Assembly: GCF_016918735.1 (NCBI RefSeq)
Contig: NZ_JAFFPR010000024.1
Coordinates: 1 to 38,324 of the forward strand
Direction: 5' to 3'
Source of the DNA: Leptospira abararensis
Lineage (GTDB): Bacteria; Spirochaetota; Leptospiria; Leptospirales; Leptospiraceae
Length of the DNA: 38,324 nucleotides
The position numbers were made by a program, and so were the translations under genes. The notes below the pieces were generated by a model that ran no database searches, was not told where the DNA came from, and saw only the letters and a list, made by a program, of their open reading frames with translations. The stretch's first letter is position 1. Each line of letters opens with the position of its first letter. This document shows, one piece after another, positions 1 to 8,945 of this stretch.

Positions 1-337
1 TCCATAGTGTGGTAACCTCTAAGATCCACTATAACACTGGGGTCGGACAAAAAAGTGGGGTCCTGAAAATTTTTTAGGAAATCTTTGAAAATAATCTGAT
101 TCTAAAACTCAATTTGGGGTGCCGGAATTTCCATTGATTTCCTCGTTCCTTTACTAAGAAATTTTCACTGAAAGTCTCATTACAAATCTTTGTATGGGTT
201 TCGACGCCTCTTTATGTGCTTTGTACGAAATGTCCGAAAAGAGAAAACGATTCGAAAATTTAAGAAAATATAGGCCTTTCTTAAAAATATGAGTGATCAG
301 TTAGGCCAATCTAAATACAAATAGATAGAAACTTTAT
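1..337. other. Left-edge intergenic region / leader of the chemotaxis gene
   Basis: No convincing gene lies wholly in this stretch. It contains two close copies of TGGGGTC (about 39-45 and 56-62), a 27-bp palindrome at 259-285 (listed separately) and otherwise AT-rich sequence. On the minus strand a frame without stops runs from about 100 to the edge and has an in-frame ATG at 5-3, preceded by AGAGG. A divergent gene may therefore begin right at the left edge, but only one codon of it would be inside the window. Confidence 0.5.
259..285. promoter_or_regulatory. Perfect 9-bp inverted repeat upstream of the chemotaxis receptor
   Basis: TTTAAGAAA at 259-267 is repeated as TTTCTTAAA at 277-285, with a 9-base spacer. 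It ends about 52 bases before the receptor start, which suits an operator or a leader hairpin. No T-run follows, so it is not a standard terminator. No regulator can be assigned. Confidence 0.4.
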
Positions 338-2128
338 ATGACAAATTCTACTCCCATCTCTCAAACCTCTCTAAAAGAAAAAATTAATAAAAGTAAGGTG
401 ATCGGAATCAAAGGCCAACTGATGTTATTTATTTTTTTGATTCTCTCTAGCGTGCTCTCTTGTATTTTTTATATCTCCTATACAACAGCCAAAGAACAAG
501 TTTTGAATGTGGGAGAAGAAATGTTTACCAATGTCCTCAAAGATGCTGTCGGACTTGTAGATGCCTTAAACGAAAGGGTGAAGGCTGGTGATATGACTTT
601 GGAAGAAGCTCAAGAAATGGCAAAAACCTATATTGTCGGTCCTAAGTTAGCTGATGGGAATCGGGATATTTCTAAAACTAAAATGTCAACTAACGACTAT
701 ATGTATCTATGGGGAATTACACCAGAAGGGATTGCAACCATGCATCCATTTAACATTGAAGGTGCAAATATTTGGGACTATCAGATTGAAGGGAAGTATA
801 CAGTCAGAGATACTTGGGGAAATCCAAAAGCTACTGGATATCCATTACGAGAAATTTGGCAAAACCCTGGAGAACCTATTTATACCTTTATGGCTTATCA
901 GGCTTATTACAAACCATGGAATTGGGTAATTGGTGCTGGTGGTAGAGAAGAAATTATTTATGAAAGAAGATTGTTTGGAATGCAAACTATCTTTCTTTTA
1001 AGTGCAGTCATAAGTTTAACCTTATCAATGTTATTTTCTTATATTCTTGCCTCTTTCATAGCAAAGAGAATTCAGAAAATTAAGTTTGTAGTAGAAAAGG
1101 CAAGTCAGGGAGATCTCAGAGAGAAAGTTGATCTTGCATTTAAGGACGAGTTTGGAATCCTCGGCGACGATTTTAATACAATGGCAACTAATTTACGTGA
1201 GATGATGAAACATGTTTCCAAATCATCCGTAAAAGTTGCTGAATCAGCTAAGGACATGTATACCAGTGCAGAACATTCTTCTGCAGTTGCCGGGAATATC
1301 GCCAAATCAATCCAACAAGTGGCAGTGAATACTGAATCACAATTAGTAGCCTTTACAGAAAACAAAAGGGCCATGTTGGAAAATTCTCAGGCCGTGGCGA
1401 AAATTGCTGAGTCAACAGCGACAGTTTCTGATTTGGCAAATGAAGTGTTGGAGAAAGTCCAAGAAGGTAGGGATGTAATTGGAACTACCATTAAACAAAT
1501 GTCAGTTGTTAATTCTTCTGTGAGTGGGATTTCGAATAGTATACACGTACTTGGTGAGAATTCAAAAGCAATCGGCCAAATTGTGGAAACCATTAACCAA
1601 ATCGCAAGCCAAACCAATTTGTTAGCCCTGAATGCCGCTATCGAAGCTGCAAGAGCAGGAGAACAGGGTCGAGGTTTTGCCGTTGTGGCCGATGAGGTTC
1701 GAAAATTGGCAGAAAGGTCAGAGGATGCAACCAAACAAATCAGCGTCCTGATTGGAGAAATTCAAAAGAATACCACCTCTGCAGTGGCAATGATGGAGAA
1801 CGGAACCAGGGAAGTAGACCAAGGTGTTTCCATGGTAAACGAAGTGGGACAAACGTTTGAAAGGATTGCTGGTTCGATCGAAAAAGTAACCGATGAAATG
1901 CAAGGAGTTTCAGCAACAACAGAAGAAATTTCTGCAAGCACTGAAGAGCTAAACGCATCCACCGAACAACTCGCTCAGATTTCTAATGGAATTTCTGATA
2001 GTACACAAGCCATCGCTGCATCTTCGGAAGAGCAGCTTGCTTCTTCAGAAGAAGTAACATCCGCCGCAAACAATTTGGGTGTGTTAGCGGATGAACTTAA
2101 ATCCGAGATCGATAAGTTTAAAATTTAA
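338..2128 (+). CDS. Methyl-accepting chemotaxis protein, single-Cache sensor
   Basis: This is an inner-membrane chemoreceptor that senses a periplasmic ligand and controls the CheA/CheW kinase. A cytoplasmic N-tail is followed by TM1 (about 26-49), a periplasmic sCache_2-type domain (about 52-205, with [15 protein letters not shown] near 123-137), TM2 (about 213-241), a HAMP domain (about 241-293) and a long coiled-coil signalling domain. The signalling tip at about 418-460 has the invariant run [20 protein letters not shown]. Flanking Glu/Gln-rich helices such as ATTEEISAS could be methylation sites. There is no C-terminal CheR-binding pentapeptide; the protein ends in IDKFKI. The start has only a weak ribosome site. 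The gene stands alone and ends at a strong hairpin terminator. The ligand cannot be predicted from sequence. Confidence 0.95.
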   Translation: MTNSTPISQTSLKEKINKSKVIGIKGQLMLFIFLILSSVLSCIFYISYTTAKEQVLNVGEEMFTNVLKDAVGLVDALNERVKAGDMTLEEAQEMAKTYIVGPKLADGNRDISKTKMSTNDYMYLWGITPEGIATMHPFNIEGANIWDYQIEGKYTVRDTWGNPKATGYPLREIWQNPGEPIYTFMAYQAYYKPWNWVIGAGGREEIIYERRLFGMQTIFLLSAVISLTLSMLFSYILASFIAKRIQKIKFVVEKASQGDLREKVDLAFKDEFGILGDDFNTMATNLREMMKHVSKSSVKVAESAKDMYTSAEHSSAVAGNIAKSIQQVAVNTESQLVAFTENKRAMLENSQAVAKIAESTATVSDLANEVLEKVQEGRDVIGTTIKQMSVVNSSVSGISNSIHVLGENSKAIGQIVETINQIASQTNLLALNAAIEAARAGEQGRGFAVVADEVRKLAERSEDATKQISVLIGEIQKNTTSAVAMMENGTREVDQGVSMVNEVGQTFERIAGSIEKVTDEMQGVSATTEEISASTEELNASTEQLAQISNGISDSTQAIAASSEEQLASSEEVTSAANNLGVLADELKSEIDKFKI

Positions 2129-2133
2129 GTGAA

Positions 2134-2168
2134 CGGGAGTTATATTTTGCTATCTCCCGGTTTTTTTT
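2134..2168 (+). terminator. Rho-independent terminator of the chemotaxis gene
   Basis: CGGGAG (2134-2139) pairs with CTCCCG (2154-2159) across a 14-base loop. An eight-T run follows at 2161-2168, six bases after the stop codon region. Confidence 0.85.
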
Positions 2169-2174
2169 ACTTTT

Positions 2175-3176
2175 TTACTTAACCTTAATCACCACTTTTC
2201 CTTTTGTGCGACCACTTTCTACATAGGCCATCGCATCGTTTACTTTTTCAAAAGGGAATACTTTATCTACAACTGGACGAATTAGCCCGGAGTTGATCCA
2301 ACCTGTGATTTCATTTAGTTGGTTCCCTTCTGCTCTCATAAAAAGAAAGACAAAATCTACTTTCAGTTGTTTTGCTTTTTTTCTCACTCCAAAACTTAAT
2401 AATCTAAGTATTGTTTTTAAAAACCAAGAGGAAGTAATTTTTGTCGCAAAATCTGGATCAGGTGGACCTGAAATGGAAATGAGTTTTCCTCCAGGTTTCA
2501 GTATTCGTAATGATTTTTTTAGAGTTTTTAGATCCTGACTGTGTAATACCAGATCATAATCTTTAAGAATCGTTTCAAAGTCTTCTGTTCTATAATCAAT
2601 GACGATATCGGCTCCAAGACTTTTCACCAATTCGAAATTAGTTGCACTAGTTGTTGTGGCTACCGTGGCACCTAAGTGTTTGGCCAATTGAATGGCAAAG
2701 CTGCCTACGCCACCAGAACCTGCTTGAATGAACACCTTTTGTCCTTTTTTGAGATTTGCTTTTTCAATGAATGCCTGATAGGCTGTTAAGCCAACCAATG
2801 GAATAGATGCCGCCTCTTCCATTGTCAAGTTTTTAGGTTTGATTGCTACATCGTTTTCGTTTATTGTTATTAGTTCGGCAAAAGTACCAATCCTGTAGTC
2901 AGCGGGCCTTGCATACACCTCATCACCAACTTTAAATTTTTTTACCCGAGGGCCAACTTTCGCAACTACACCTGCAACATCATGGCCTAGGACGATTGGA
3001 AATTTGTAGGGCAAAATAAGTTTAAAATCCCCTTTTTTGATTTTTGAATCCAGTAAGTTTACACCGGCGGCGTGGACTTGAACCAATACGTCATCCTCTC
3101 TCATGGTTGGTTCCGGCATTTCTACTAACTGTAGATCATCCTTTTTGTTATATTTTTGGATTGTATATGCTTTCAT
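2175..3176 (-). CDS. Zinc-independent MDR oxidoreductase (quinone oxidoreductase-like)
   Basis: A 333-residue member of the medium-chain dehydrogenase/reductase superfamily. The GroES-like N-terminal half includes GHDVAGVVAKVG (about 64-75), and the Rossmann half has the nucleotide-binding turn AGSGGVGSFAIQLAK (about 152-166). The structural-zinc cysteine cluster of classical alcohol dehydrogenases is absent, which points to the quinone oxidoreductase / enoyl reductase branch and NADPH-dependent reduction of quinones or enones. GAGGA lies six bases before the ATG. It follows the SDR gene by 24 bases, so the two form one operon facing the HxlR regulator. DUF24/HxlR regulators such as QorR of Corynebacterium control quinone oxidoreductases elsewhere, which fits, but the substrate here is inferred. 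Confidence 0.88.
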   Translation of the reverse strand: MKAYTIQKYNKKDDLQLVEMPEPTMREDDVLVQVHAAGVNLLDSKIKKGDFKLILPYKFPIVLGHDVAGVVAKVGPRVKKFKVGDEVYARPADYRIGTFAELITINENDVAIKPKNLTMEEAASIPLVGLTAYQAFIEKANLKKGQKVFIQAGSGGVGSFAIQLAKHLGATVATTTSATNFELVKSLGADIVIDYRTEDFETILKDYDLVLHSQDLKTLKKSLRILKPGGKLISISGPPDPDFATKITSSWFLKTILRLLSFGVRKKAKQLKVDFVFLFMRAEGNQLNEITGWINSGLIRPVVDKVFPFEKVNDAMAYVESGRTKGKVVIKVK

Positions 3177-3200
3177 TTTTTCCTCAACAATTAGATGAAA

Positions 3201-4004
3201 TTATTTTGATTTTCTTATTTGTTTCAAGATAGAATTTTCAAAAGCTTTATATGCATAATGTTGCATAGTCAGCACTAAGGAAGCTCCTTTGCCTACTGGA
3301 TAGTTGAATTTTGGATCTTTTTGATCAATGATTTTGATTACTGTATCTACGACAGGCTCAGGTGATGGGGCCTTGTCGAACAATTCTTTAGAGAATGCCT
3401 CAGTTTGTTTTCGAAACAAATCATAATCATCAATTTTAAATTCGGATGGAACTGCACTATTACCAATGTTAGTTTTGAAAGCCAGTGGTTCTACCATACT
3501 AACTTTAATATTGAATCCACTTAATTCAAACCTTAATACTTTAAAATATCCTTCCAAAGAATGTTTGGAAGCAGAATAATACGCAACGTTCGGCAGTCCG
3601 ATGAGGCCCAAGAAGGATCCGACAGTGATGATTTTACCGTGCCTTTGTTTTCTGAAATATGGCAATAGTTGATTGGTTAGATTTACAGTTCCCCAAAAAT
3701 TAGTTTCAAATTGTTGGCGTCCTAACTCGATAGAGGTTTCTTCGGCAAGTCCTCTCACTAAATATCCTGCATTATTAATCAGAACATCTAGTTTATCTAT
3801 TTGTTTAAATAGTCGTTCACCAAAAGATTTGATCGAACTTTCGGAAGAAATATCTAATTCTAAAAGTTTAAAAGGTAAAATTGACTTATGTTTCCCTGGA
3901 TTTCGGCTTGTGCCTATTACAGTAAAACCAGTTTCGTGAAGTTTGTTGGCAATTAAGAGTCCGATCCCTGAAGAAGCTCCAGTGATTAATATTGTTTGTT
4001 TCAT
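3201..4004 (-). CDS. Classical short-chain dehydrogenase/reductase
   Basis: A 267-residue SDR with the full classical signature: cofactor motif TGASSGIG (8-15), NNAG (77-80), a serine near 130 (ITVGS) and the catalytic YSASK (Y143, K147). The reading frame is open a further 12 codons upstream, but the ATG at 4004 is preferred because AAGGA precedes it at normal spacing and it starts the conserved MKQTILITGA. The basic residues after the first strand (GTSRNPGK) suggest NADPH preference. It is the first gene of the operon with the MDR oxidoreductase, and its promoter must lie in the palindrome-bearing region shared with the HxlR gene. Substrate unknown. Confidence 0.9.
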   Translation of the reverse strand: MKQTILITGASSGIGLLIANKLHETGFTVIGTSRNPGKHKSILPFKLLELDISSESSIKSFGERLFKQIDKLDVLINNAGYLVRGLAEETSIELGRQQFETNFWGTVNLTNQLLPYFRKQRHGKIITVGSFLGLIGLPNVAYYSASKHSLEGYFKVLRFELSGFNIKVSMVEPLAFKTNIGNSAVPSEFKIDDYDLFRKQTEAFSKELFDKAPSPEPVVDTVIKIIDQKDPKFNYPVGKGASLVLTMQHYAYKAFENSILKQIRKSK

Positions 4005-4109
4005 TTTTTTATTCCTTCTTCTCTCAAATTTTTGTAACATTAGCAGGAGGATTCAAGTAATCGAAAAAGTATTTACTTCTAGAATTTCCTAGCTCTGATT
4101 AGTTTGACT

Positions 4110-4138
4110 CATATTACTTGCAAAATGCAAGTAATATG
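4110..4138. promoter_or_regulatory. Operator 1 between the SDR/MDR operon and hxlR
   Basis: A perfect palindrome with 12-bp arms (CATATTACTTGC and its complement) around AAAAT. Its core is TACTTG-N7-CAAGTA, the same arrangement as operator 2, 34 bp away. It lies between two divergent transcription units, one of which encodes a DNA-binding protein, so autoregulation plus control of the oxidoreductases is the natural reading. Confidence 0.75.
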
Positions 4139-4144
4139 CTGATA

Positions 4145-4171
4145 AAAATACTTGTTTTTTGCAAGTATTTT
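4145..4171. promoter_or_regulatory. Operator 2 between the SDR/MDR operon and hxlR
   Basis: AAAATACTTG (4145-4154) and its complement (4162-4171) flank a 7-base spacer, again giving TACTTG-N7-CAAGTA. It ends 15 bases before the preferred hxlR start, so a bound protein would cover the 5' leader or early transcribed region. Confidence 0.75.
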
Positions 4172-4186
4172 CCAGAAAATCTATTT

Positions 4187-4606
4187 ATGTCATCGAATCA
4201 AAAAAAAAGGTCGGATTGCCCAATCAGCTGCTCTCTTGATATTTGGGGCGATAAATGGTCACTTCTCATTATCAGAGATATGATGTTTTTTAAAAAAAGC
4301 ACTTATGGCGATTTTTTGAAGTCGGAGGAAGGGATTGCGACAAATATCTTAGCTTCGAGGCTTCAGGCGCTGGAAGAAAACGGTCTCATCGAAAAAACAG
4401 ACCATCCAGACAACAAAGTAAAAGTGTTGTACAAGTTAACACAAAAAGGAATCGATTTGGTTCCGATCTTTATAGAGGTTTATATCTGGTCCGAAAAATA
4501 CTTTGAGATTCCAAAAGAATTAAAAGCAAAGTTAAAGGAGGTAAAGAAGGATAAGGAAACGTTTAAGAGATTATTATCAAAAGATTTGCGTGAAGGCAAT
4601 ATCTAA
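4187..4606 (+). CDS. HxlR/DUF24-family winged-helix regulator
   Basis: A 139-residue regulator of the MarR-related HxlR family, which binds palindromes as a dimer. CPISCSLDIWGDKWSLLIIR (11-30) is the family's N-terminal hallmark. The wing helix region contains ILASRLQALEENGLIEK, and YKLTQKG begins the C-terminal part. The frame is open from 4118, but those first 23 codons lie within the operator palindromes, so the ATG at 4187 is chosen. Cys11 and Cys15 sit where redox-sensing members such as YodB and QorR carry their reactive cysteine, so a thiol switch responding to quinones or electrophiles is plausible but unproven. It is divergent from the SDR/MDR operon and followed by a hairpin. Confidence 0.9.
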   Translation: MSSNQKKRSDCPISCSLDIWGDKWSLLIIRDMMFFKKSTYGDFLKSEEGIATNILASRLQALEENGLIEKTDHPDNKVKVLYKLTQKGIDLVPIFIEVYIWSEKYFEIPKELKAKLKEVKKDKETFKRLLSKDLREGNI

Positions 4607-4636
4607 AAACATTTCCATTGTGGGTTAGGTAAAGGC

Positions 4637-4676
4637 GGTATCCATCCTTAAGACTAGGAATGGATACCTTCTATTT
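4637..4676 (+). terminator. Hairpin terminator after hxlR
   Basis: GGTATCCAT (4637-4645) pairs with ATGGATACC (4660-4668), and the stem can extend by CCT/AGG with one bulge. The following TTCTATTT is an imperfect T-tract. It lies between convergent genes and may serve both. Confidence 0.6.
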
Positions 4677-4690
4677 CAAAATCGAAAACT

Positions 4691-5371
4691 CTATTCTTCT
4701 AAGTATTTCATAAAACTAGCAGATCCTTTTAGTTTTTCCATAAGAACCTTGAGGATGGCGACAAGGTCTTTTTCTTTGTGCTCAAAGAACCGAATGATTT
4801 GTAAAATTTCCCAGACTTCTTTTCCGACTTCCATAGTTTTTTTGACCATAGGAGGGGGATTTTTAAGATAAAGGTTTTCTCCTGCCGCATTTACTTTTAC
4901 GATCATTTCGGCAAGTTTGGATGGGATTTGGGAAATATCGGTAACATACTTCCAATTATAACTAAGTCCAGTTAGCAGTGGATTGTCTAGACCGTTGAAC
5001 TCAGTCCTTGGGTCATTTTTATAAATGACGATAGGTTTTCCTGTGGCAAAGGAAATTCCAGTTTCAGAAATAGAACCGTCGTCAGCTGGTCTTCCATTCA
5101 TATTAAAGACAGTGGCATTACATCGTTCCACGACTTGATAAACATCCATAGCAAAAACTGCTTTTTGAACAAAGATCATAATGTCCCGAAAAATTTCTCC
5201 GGAGATGATAGGCGTGTTGATCATAGCCATCACTTTCGCCACTTCAATCCCATCCCTTTGTGGAAGGTAAGTTTTGTATCCTGCACTTTCTAAAGTTGCC
5301 GCAATACTTGCCATCGTGTTTAGTTCTTCTGGGCTAAACATAGGACCAGAACAGTAAATATATTCGCTCAT
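4691..5371 (-). CDS. Nucleoside 2-deoxyribosyltransferase family protein
   Basis: A 226-residue protein whose first 130 residues match the nucleoside 2-deoxyribosyltransferase fold, which exchanges bases on 2'-deoxynucleosides in salvage. It begins with the IYCSGPMFSPEE nucleotide-fold strand, has an aspartate at about 76 in AMDVYQVVERC, and carries GRPADDGSISETGISFATGK (93-112), where E103 corresponds to the glutamate nucleophile of the family. The C-terminal ~80 residues (from about 140) extend beyond the minimal fold and are rich in Lys/Glu helices; I do not recognise them. AGGGGA precedes the ATG. A 17-bp palindrome lies just upstream of that ribosome site. The family also includes nucleoside hydrolases, so the exact reaction is uncertain. 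Confidence 0.8.
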   Translation of the reverse strand: MSEYIYCSGPMFSPEELNTMASIAATLESAGYKTYLPQRDGIEVAKVMAMINTPIISGEIFRDIMIFVQKAVFAMDVYQVVERCNATVFNMNGRPADDGSISETGISFATGKPIVIYKNDPRTEFNGLDNPLLTGLSYNWKYVTDISQIPSKLAEMIVKVNAAGENLYLKNPPPMVKKTMEVGKEVWEILQIIRFFEHKEKDLVAILKVLMEKLKGSASFMKYLEE

Positions 5372-5382
5372 AATTTCCCCTA

Positions 5383-5399
5383 ATTCATTTGAAATGAAT
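5383..5399 (-). promoter_or_regulatory. Palindrome in the leader of the deoxyribosyltransferase gene
   Basis: ATTCATTT (5383-5390) and AAATGAAT (5392-5399) form a perfect inverted repeat around one G, immediately upstream of the AGGGGA ribosome site. It could be an operator or a small leader hairpin. Confidence 0.4.
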
Positions 5400-5482
5400 C
5401 AGAGCAGTTTTTCACTGAAGACAAATTTTAATCATCACAATTTTTTTGGAGTCTGAAAAAAGTTAGCCGTTTGGTGGGGAAG

Positions 5483-8400
5483 TTATAAATCGACCACGAC
5501 AAGAGTTATGTCATCATCGGGAACGGTTTTCTCGCAGAATTCTTTCACGTGTTCTAAAAGACCATCGGCAAAAAGATCTGCAGATCGATTCTCTGAATTT
5601 TCTATAATATAATGGCTTAAACGTTCATCTCCGAACATTTCTCCAGAGGGATTTCTTGCTTCAGAGATTCCATCTGTATATAAAATAACTCTGTCCCCCG
5701 CTGCAAACGGGAGATCCAGAATTTCGTCCGGAATTTCCGGAAAACAACCGAGTATCCTTCCTTTAGGTCGAACCAACTCCACTTTGTTAGTTTTCCGTCT
5801 ATAAAAAGCAACGGGTGGGTGGCCTGCACTTGCATAAAGCACTCGTTTGTTTTCTAAATCAAAAAACAAATAACATGCTGTCACAAATTGTTTGTGGATT
5901 GAGTCGAGTAACAGTTTGTTGATTCGTTTTAATACTTCATTTGGTCGTCTAGAGACATGTTTTTGTAAGTTAAATGCCATCTTAAACATCGCAGCTACAA
6001 TTGCGGCTGGAATCCCATGTCCGGAAACATCTGCTACTACTACACCTAAGCTATATTCGTCGGGTGTGTGAAAGTCGTAATAGTCACCGCCTATAGCTGT
6101 CATTGGGTTATAACGAGAAACTACTTTGGCTCTACCACCCGTGGGTGGATGTAATGGCAATGAAGAGTCTTGGATTTTTTTAGCGAGTTTCAATTCCGCT
6201 TTGATACTGATGTAATCTTCTTTTTCTTCTACAGCAGATTTTAATAGGATCAGAGTGTTGACTCTTGCGAGGAGCTCTCTTTTATCAAATGGTTTTCCTA
6301 GATAATCATTGGCTCCCGCCTCCAATCCAGAAAGAACATCTTCAATTCTATTTTTTGCCGTAAGCATCAAAATAGGCATTTCATACATTGAATAGGTTTC
6401 TCTTAGGATTTTACAGACTTGGTATCCGCTCATCTTTGGCATCATGATGTCCAAAAGAATCAGATCTGGTTTTACTTCATGTGCTATAGTAATGGCGGTT
6501 GGCCCATCCAAAACGGGAATCACATTGAATCCGGATCCACTGAGTTGGATTTTTAATACTTCCAAGTTGATAGGATCATCATCAACTGCAAGAATTGTTA
6601 GGTTCCGATTTAGGTCTTTTGAAAGATTAGGAGTGATCTCAACTCTTTCAATAAACTCTTGTTCAACTATGAAGTTTCCGCGAAGGTTTTCTTCGTGAAG
6701 CCAGTGGCTAGATAGAGTCACTTCTTTTTCTGTTTGTTCTTTTTGAAAACTGGTTTGTCCATTTGCAAGAGGCAAAGTAAATCGAAAAATAGATCCTTTC
6801 CCTAGTTCTGATTCTACAGATAAAGTACCTGTATGGAGTTCCACTAAGTTTTTTGTAATAGATAGTCCAAGACCAACGCCACCAAAGTTTCGTGAGATGC
6901 TGGAATCTGCCTGTGCAAATGGTGCAAAAATTCTACCCTGATCTTCCTTAGAAAGTCCGATCCCTGTGTCAGTAATTGAAACTTCCAAATAATCCACAAT
7001 CCCATTGTTAGTTGGTTTTGTGGAAATTCGAACATTTCCTGCTTCTGTAAATTTGAGGGCATTACCAACTAAATTAAAAAGAATTTGTTGGATTTTGTTC
7101 TCGTCACCAAACACCAAAGGAGTATCGTCAGGAATTTCACTTTCGAGTGTGATTCCTTTTTCTTTAGCAGCACGTTCAAGCAGGGCAATCACGGTGTCTA
7201 CGGAAGGTTGGATGGCAAGAGTGATAGGAAAAAGATTTAATTTACGATTCTTCATCATAGAAAAATCGAGTAGGTCATTGACTAAACCAGAAAGTCTCCT
7301 TGCTGAGGAGATGATAAGGTTGAGATTTTTAGATACACCAGTTGTCACTGCACCCATTGCACCTTCTAGGAGAGATTCACTGATTCCTATGATCCCATTC
7401 AAAGGAGTTCTTAATTCATGAGAGGTATTAGATAAAAATTCATTTTTCATTTTATCCAATGATACCAGTTCTTCGTTCTTTCGTTCTAATTCACTTTTTA
7501 ATTGATTGGTAACTTCATAAAGTTTGGCAAACCGGATTGAGAGAGCAAAAGATAAACTTAAAGTATATATTAGAAATCCTTCTGAAATGGATCGATCTAA
7601 GATTGATATGTAAATTTGTAGGTAACTTAAAATGGAAAAGAGCGCAGTAAAACCTAAAGCAATTTGACCAAAAAGAATAATGATAGCTCCTGGTTGTTTG
7701 TTTTTGACAGCAACGAAGTTGAGACCAAATGCGTAGATAAGTTCTAATGTTGATAAAATACTGCTAATGTTTAAGGTGTATTTTGAATAGAGATTCATTA
7801 CCGCTGGATTGAAGGTAAAAAAGGGAACAAGTCCAATTACAAAATGAAACCAAAGAATCCCTTTCACAACTCGAGAAGGTTTGTGTTCAGAGAATTCTAA
7901 AAAGAAGAAAGTTCCAAAAACTCCTATTAAATTTAAGGCTGGGTGGAATAGGAAATGATTGAACCAAAAATTATCCCAAACGAAGTACGGAAGAGAGAGG
8001 TTTCCGAAAGTAGTAAGACCTGCAATGGTTGCAAAAAAGAAATAAATTAAATAAGCACGTTCCCTTCTACTTCGTAACCAAAGGATCAGGCAATACAATG
8101 CAGAATAAATAAAGGCAAAACAAGTTGCCGAATTCCACATGATGTATTTATAAAATTTTCCCTGGATGAGGTTTGATTCTCCAATATAAAATTCAGAATT
8201 TACAAAACCACCCCAGCCGACATCATCTCCGACCCGAACGGCTATTGTATTTTCTTTATCAAACTTAATGATTCCTGGTGGGATTTGGTAGACACTGATT
8301 TGACTACTTTTTTTAATAATCTCTCCAGTTTCTGTGATCCGTCCTGTTCTTCCTACAAACACTCCATTGATATAGATTTCATTGGCATCTGCTATGATAG

Positions 8401-8707
8401 GTGTAAGAATGCTAATATTCTGATTTTCAAATGTTTTTGATACTTTAAAGGAATGTCTATACCAGCCTACCTGAAATCCAGATAACCCTGAATTATTCCA
8501 TTGAGCTGGGATGGGTAAATGGCTCCAATCTGAGTCGGCAAAGTCTTTTTGTGAATGGGCCAAATTATCTTTGGGATTGAATTTCCAAGGTCCCGATAAT
8601 TTGACCAATTGGGTTGGGTTCTCCAATAAGAATGGCGTGAGATTTGGATTTGCAAAAAGAGGTGATAGGCTTAGCGAACAACAGATTAGTAGATAACGAA
8701 TTTTCAT
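5483..8707 (-). CDS. 7TM-DISM hybrid histidine kinase, receiver and PP2C (SpoIIE/RsbU) phosphatase
   Basis: One 1074-residue polypeptide combines four signalling modules. After a signal peptide (1-19) comes an extracytoplasmic jelly-roll domain resembling a glycoside-hydrolase sugar-binding domain (about 30-175), then seven transmembrane segments (about 187-395, 7TM-DISM type) and a short coiled coil. The HisKA box SHELRTPLNG carries H430; the HATPase region has the N box NLVGNALKFTEAG and G boxes DTGIGL and GGVGLGLSI (about 580-617). The receiver (about 703-818) has D709/D710, phospho-acceptor D753 and K805 (GKPFD). The C-terminal PP2C domain (about 840-1074) keeps metal ligands D875, D893, D1012 and D1065/D1066. 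Such phosphatases usually act on anti-sigma-factor antagonists, so the output may be partner switching. No partner is encoded nearby. The ribosome site is weak. Confidence 0.93.
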   Translation of the reverse strand: MKIRYLLICCSLSLSPLFANPNLTPFLLENPTQLVKLSGPWKFNPKDNLAHSQKDFADSDWSHLPIPAQWNNSGLSGFQVGWYRHSFKVSKTFENQNISILTPIIADANEIYINGVFVGRTGRITETGEIIKKSSQISVYQIPPGIIKFDKENTIAVRVGDDVGWGGFVNSEFYIGESNLIQGKFYKYIMWNSATCFAFIYSALYCLILWLRSRRERAYLIYFFFATIAGLTTFGNLSLPYFVWDNFWFNHFLFHPALNLIGVFGTFFFLEFSEHKPSRVVKGILWFHFVIGLVPFFTFNPAVMNLYSKYTLNISSILSTLELIYAFGLNFVAVKNKQPGAIIILFGQIALGFTALFSILSYLQIYISILDRSISEGFLIYTLSLSFALSIRFAKLYEVTNQLKSELERKNEELVSLDKMKNEFLSNTSHELRTPLNGIIGISESLLEGAMGAVTTGVSKNLNLIISSARRLSGLVNDLLDFSMMKNRKLNLFPITLAIQPSVDTVIALLERAAKEKGITLESEIPDDTPLVFGDENKIQQILFNLVGNALKFTEAGNVRISTKPTNNGIVDYLEVSITDTGIGLSKEDQGRIFAPFAQADSSISRNFGGVGLGLSITKNLVELHTGTLSVESELGKGSIFRFTLPLANGQTSFQKEQTEKEVTLSSHWLHEENLRGNFIVEQEFIERVEITPNLSKDLNRNLTILAVDDDPINLEVLKIQLSGSGFNVIPVLDGPTAITIAHEVKPDLILLDIMMPKMSGYQVCKILRETYSMYEMPILMLTAKNRIEDVLSGLEAGANDYLGKPFDKRELLARVNTLILLKSAVEEKEDYISIKAELKLAKKIQDSSLPLHPPTGGRAKVVSRYNPMTAIGGDYYDFHTPDEYSLGVVVADVSGHGIPAAIVAAMFKMAFNLQKHVSRRPNEVLKRINKLLLDSIHKQFVTACYLFFDLENKRVLYASAGHPPVAFYRRKTNKVELVRPKGRILGCFPEIPDEILDLPFAAGDRVILYTDGISEARNPSGEMFGDERLSHYIIENSENRSADLFADGLLEHVKEFCEKTVPDDDITLVVVDL

Positions 8708-8945
8708 TTCAAACCCAAAGAAAAAAGCTCACCATTTACGTATTTAACGGGGATACCGAATTTTGACCAAGTACAAATAGGATTTCTGTCGAAGGAAAAC
8801 CGGATTCTCTTTTTGGACCTAAATTTAGTCCATTGCTTAAAAAATATTCAATGAGTAAAAAAAATAGCGAGGAAATTCGATTTACTTTCCTTTTAGTTGA
8901 TTTAGGTTTTTGAAATTATCACTTCTTGGTGAGTAAAAAACATCT

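Noticed and set aside
39..62. Duplicate TGGGGTC words as an insertion-sequence end or REP-like element
   Set aside because: Too short, with no terminal inverted repeat, target duplication or transposase nearby.
103..128. Flagellar sigma28-type promoter (TAAA-N14-GCCGGAAT) for the chemotaxis gene
   Set aside because: The spacer is one base short, the -10 matches the GCCGATAA consensus at only five of eight positions, and it lies 210 bases from the start codon.
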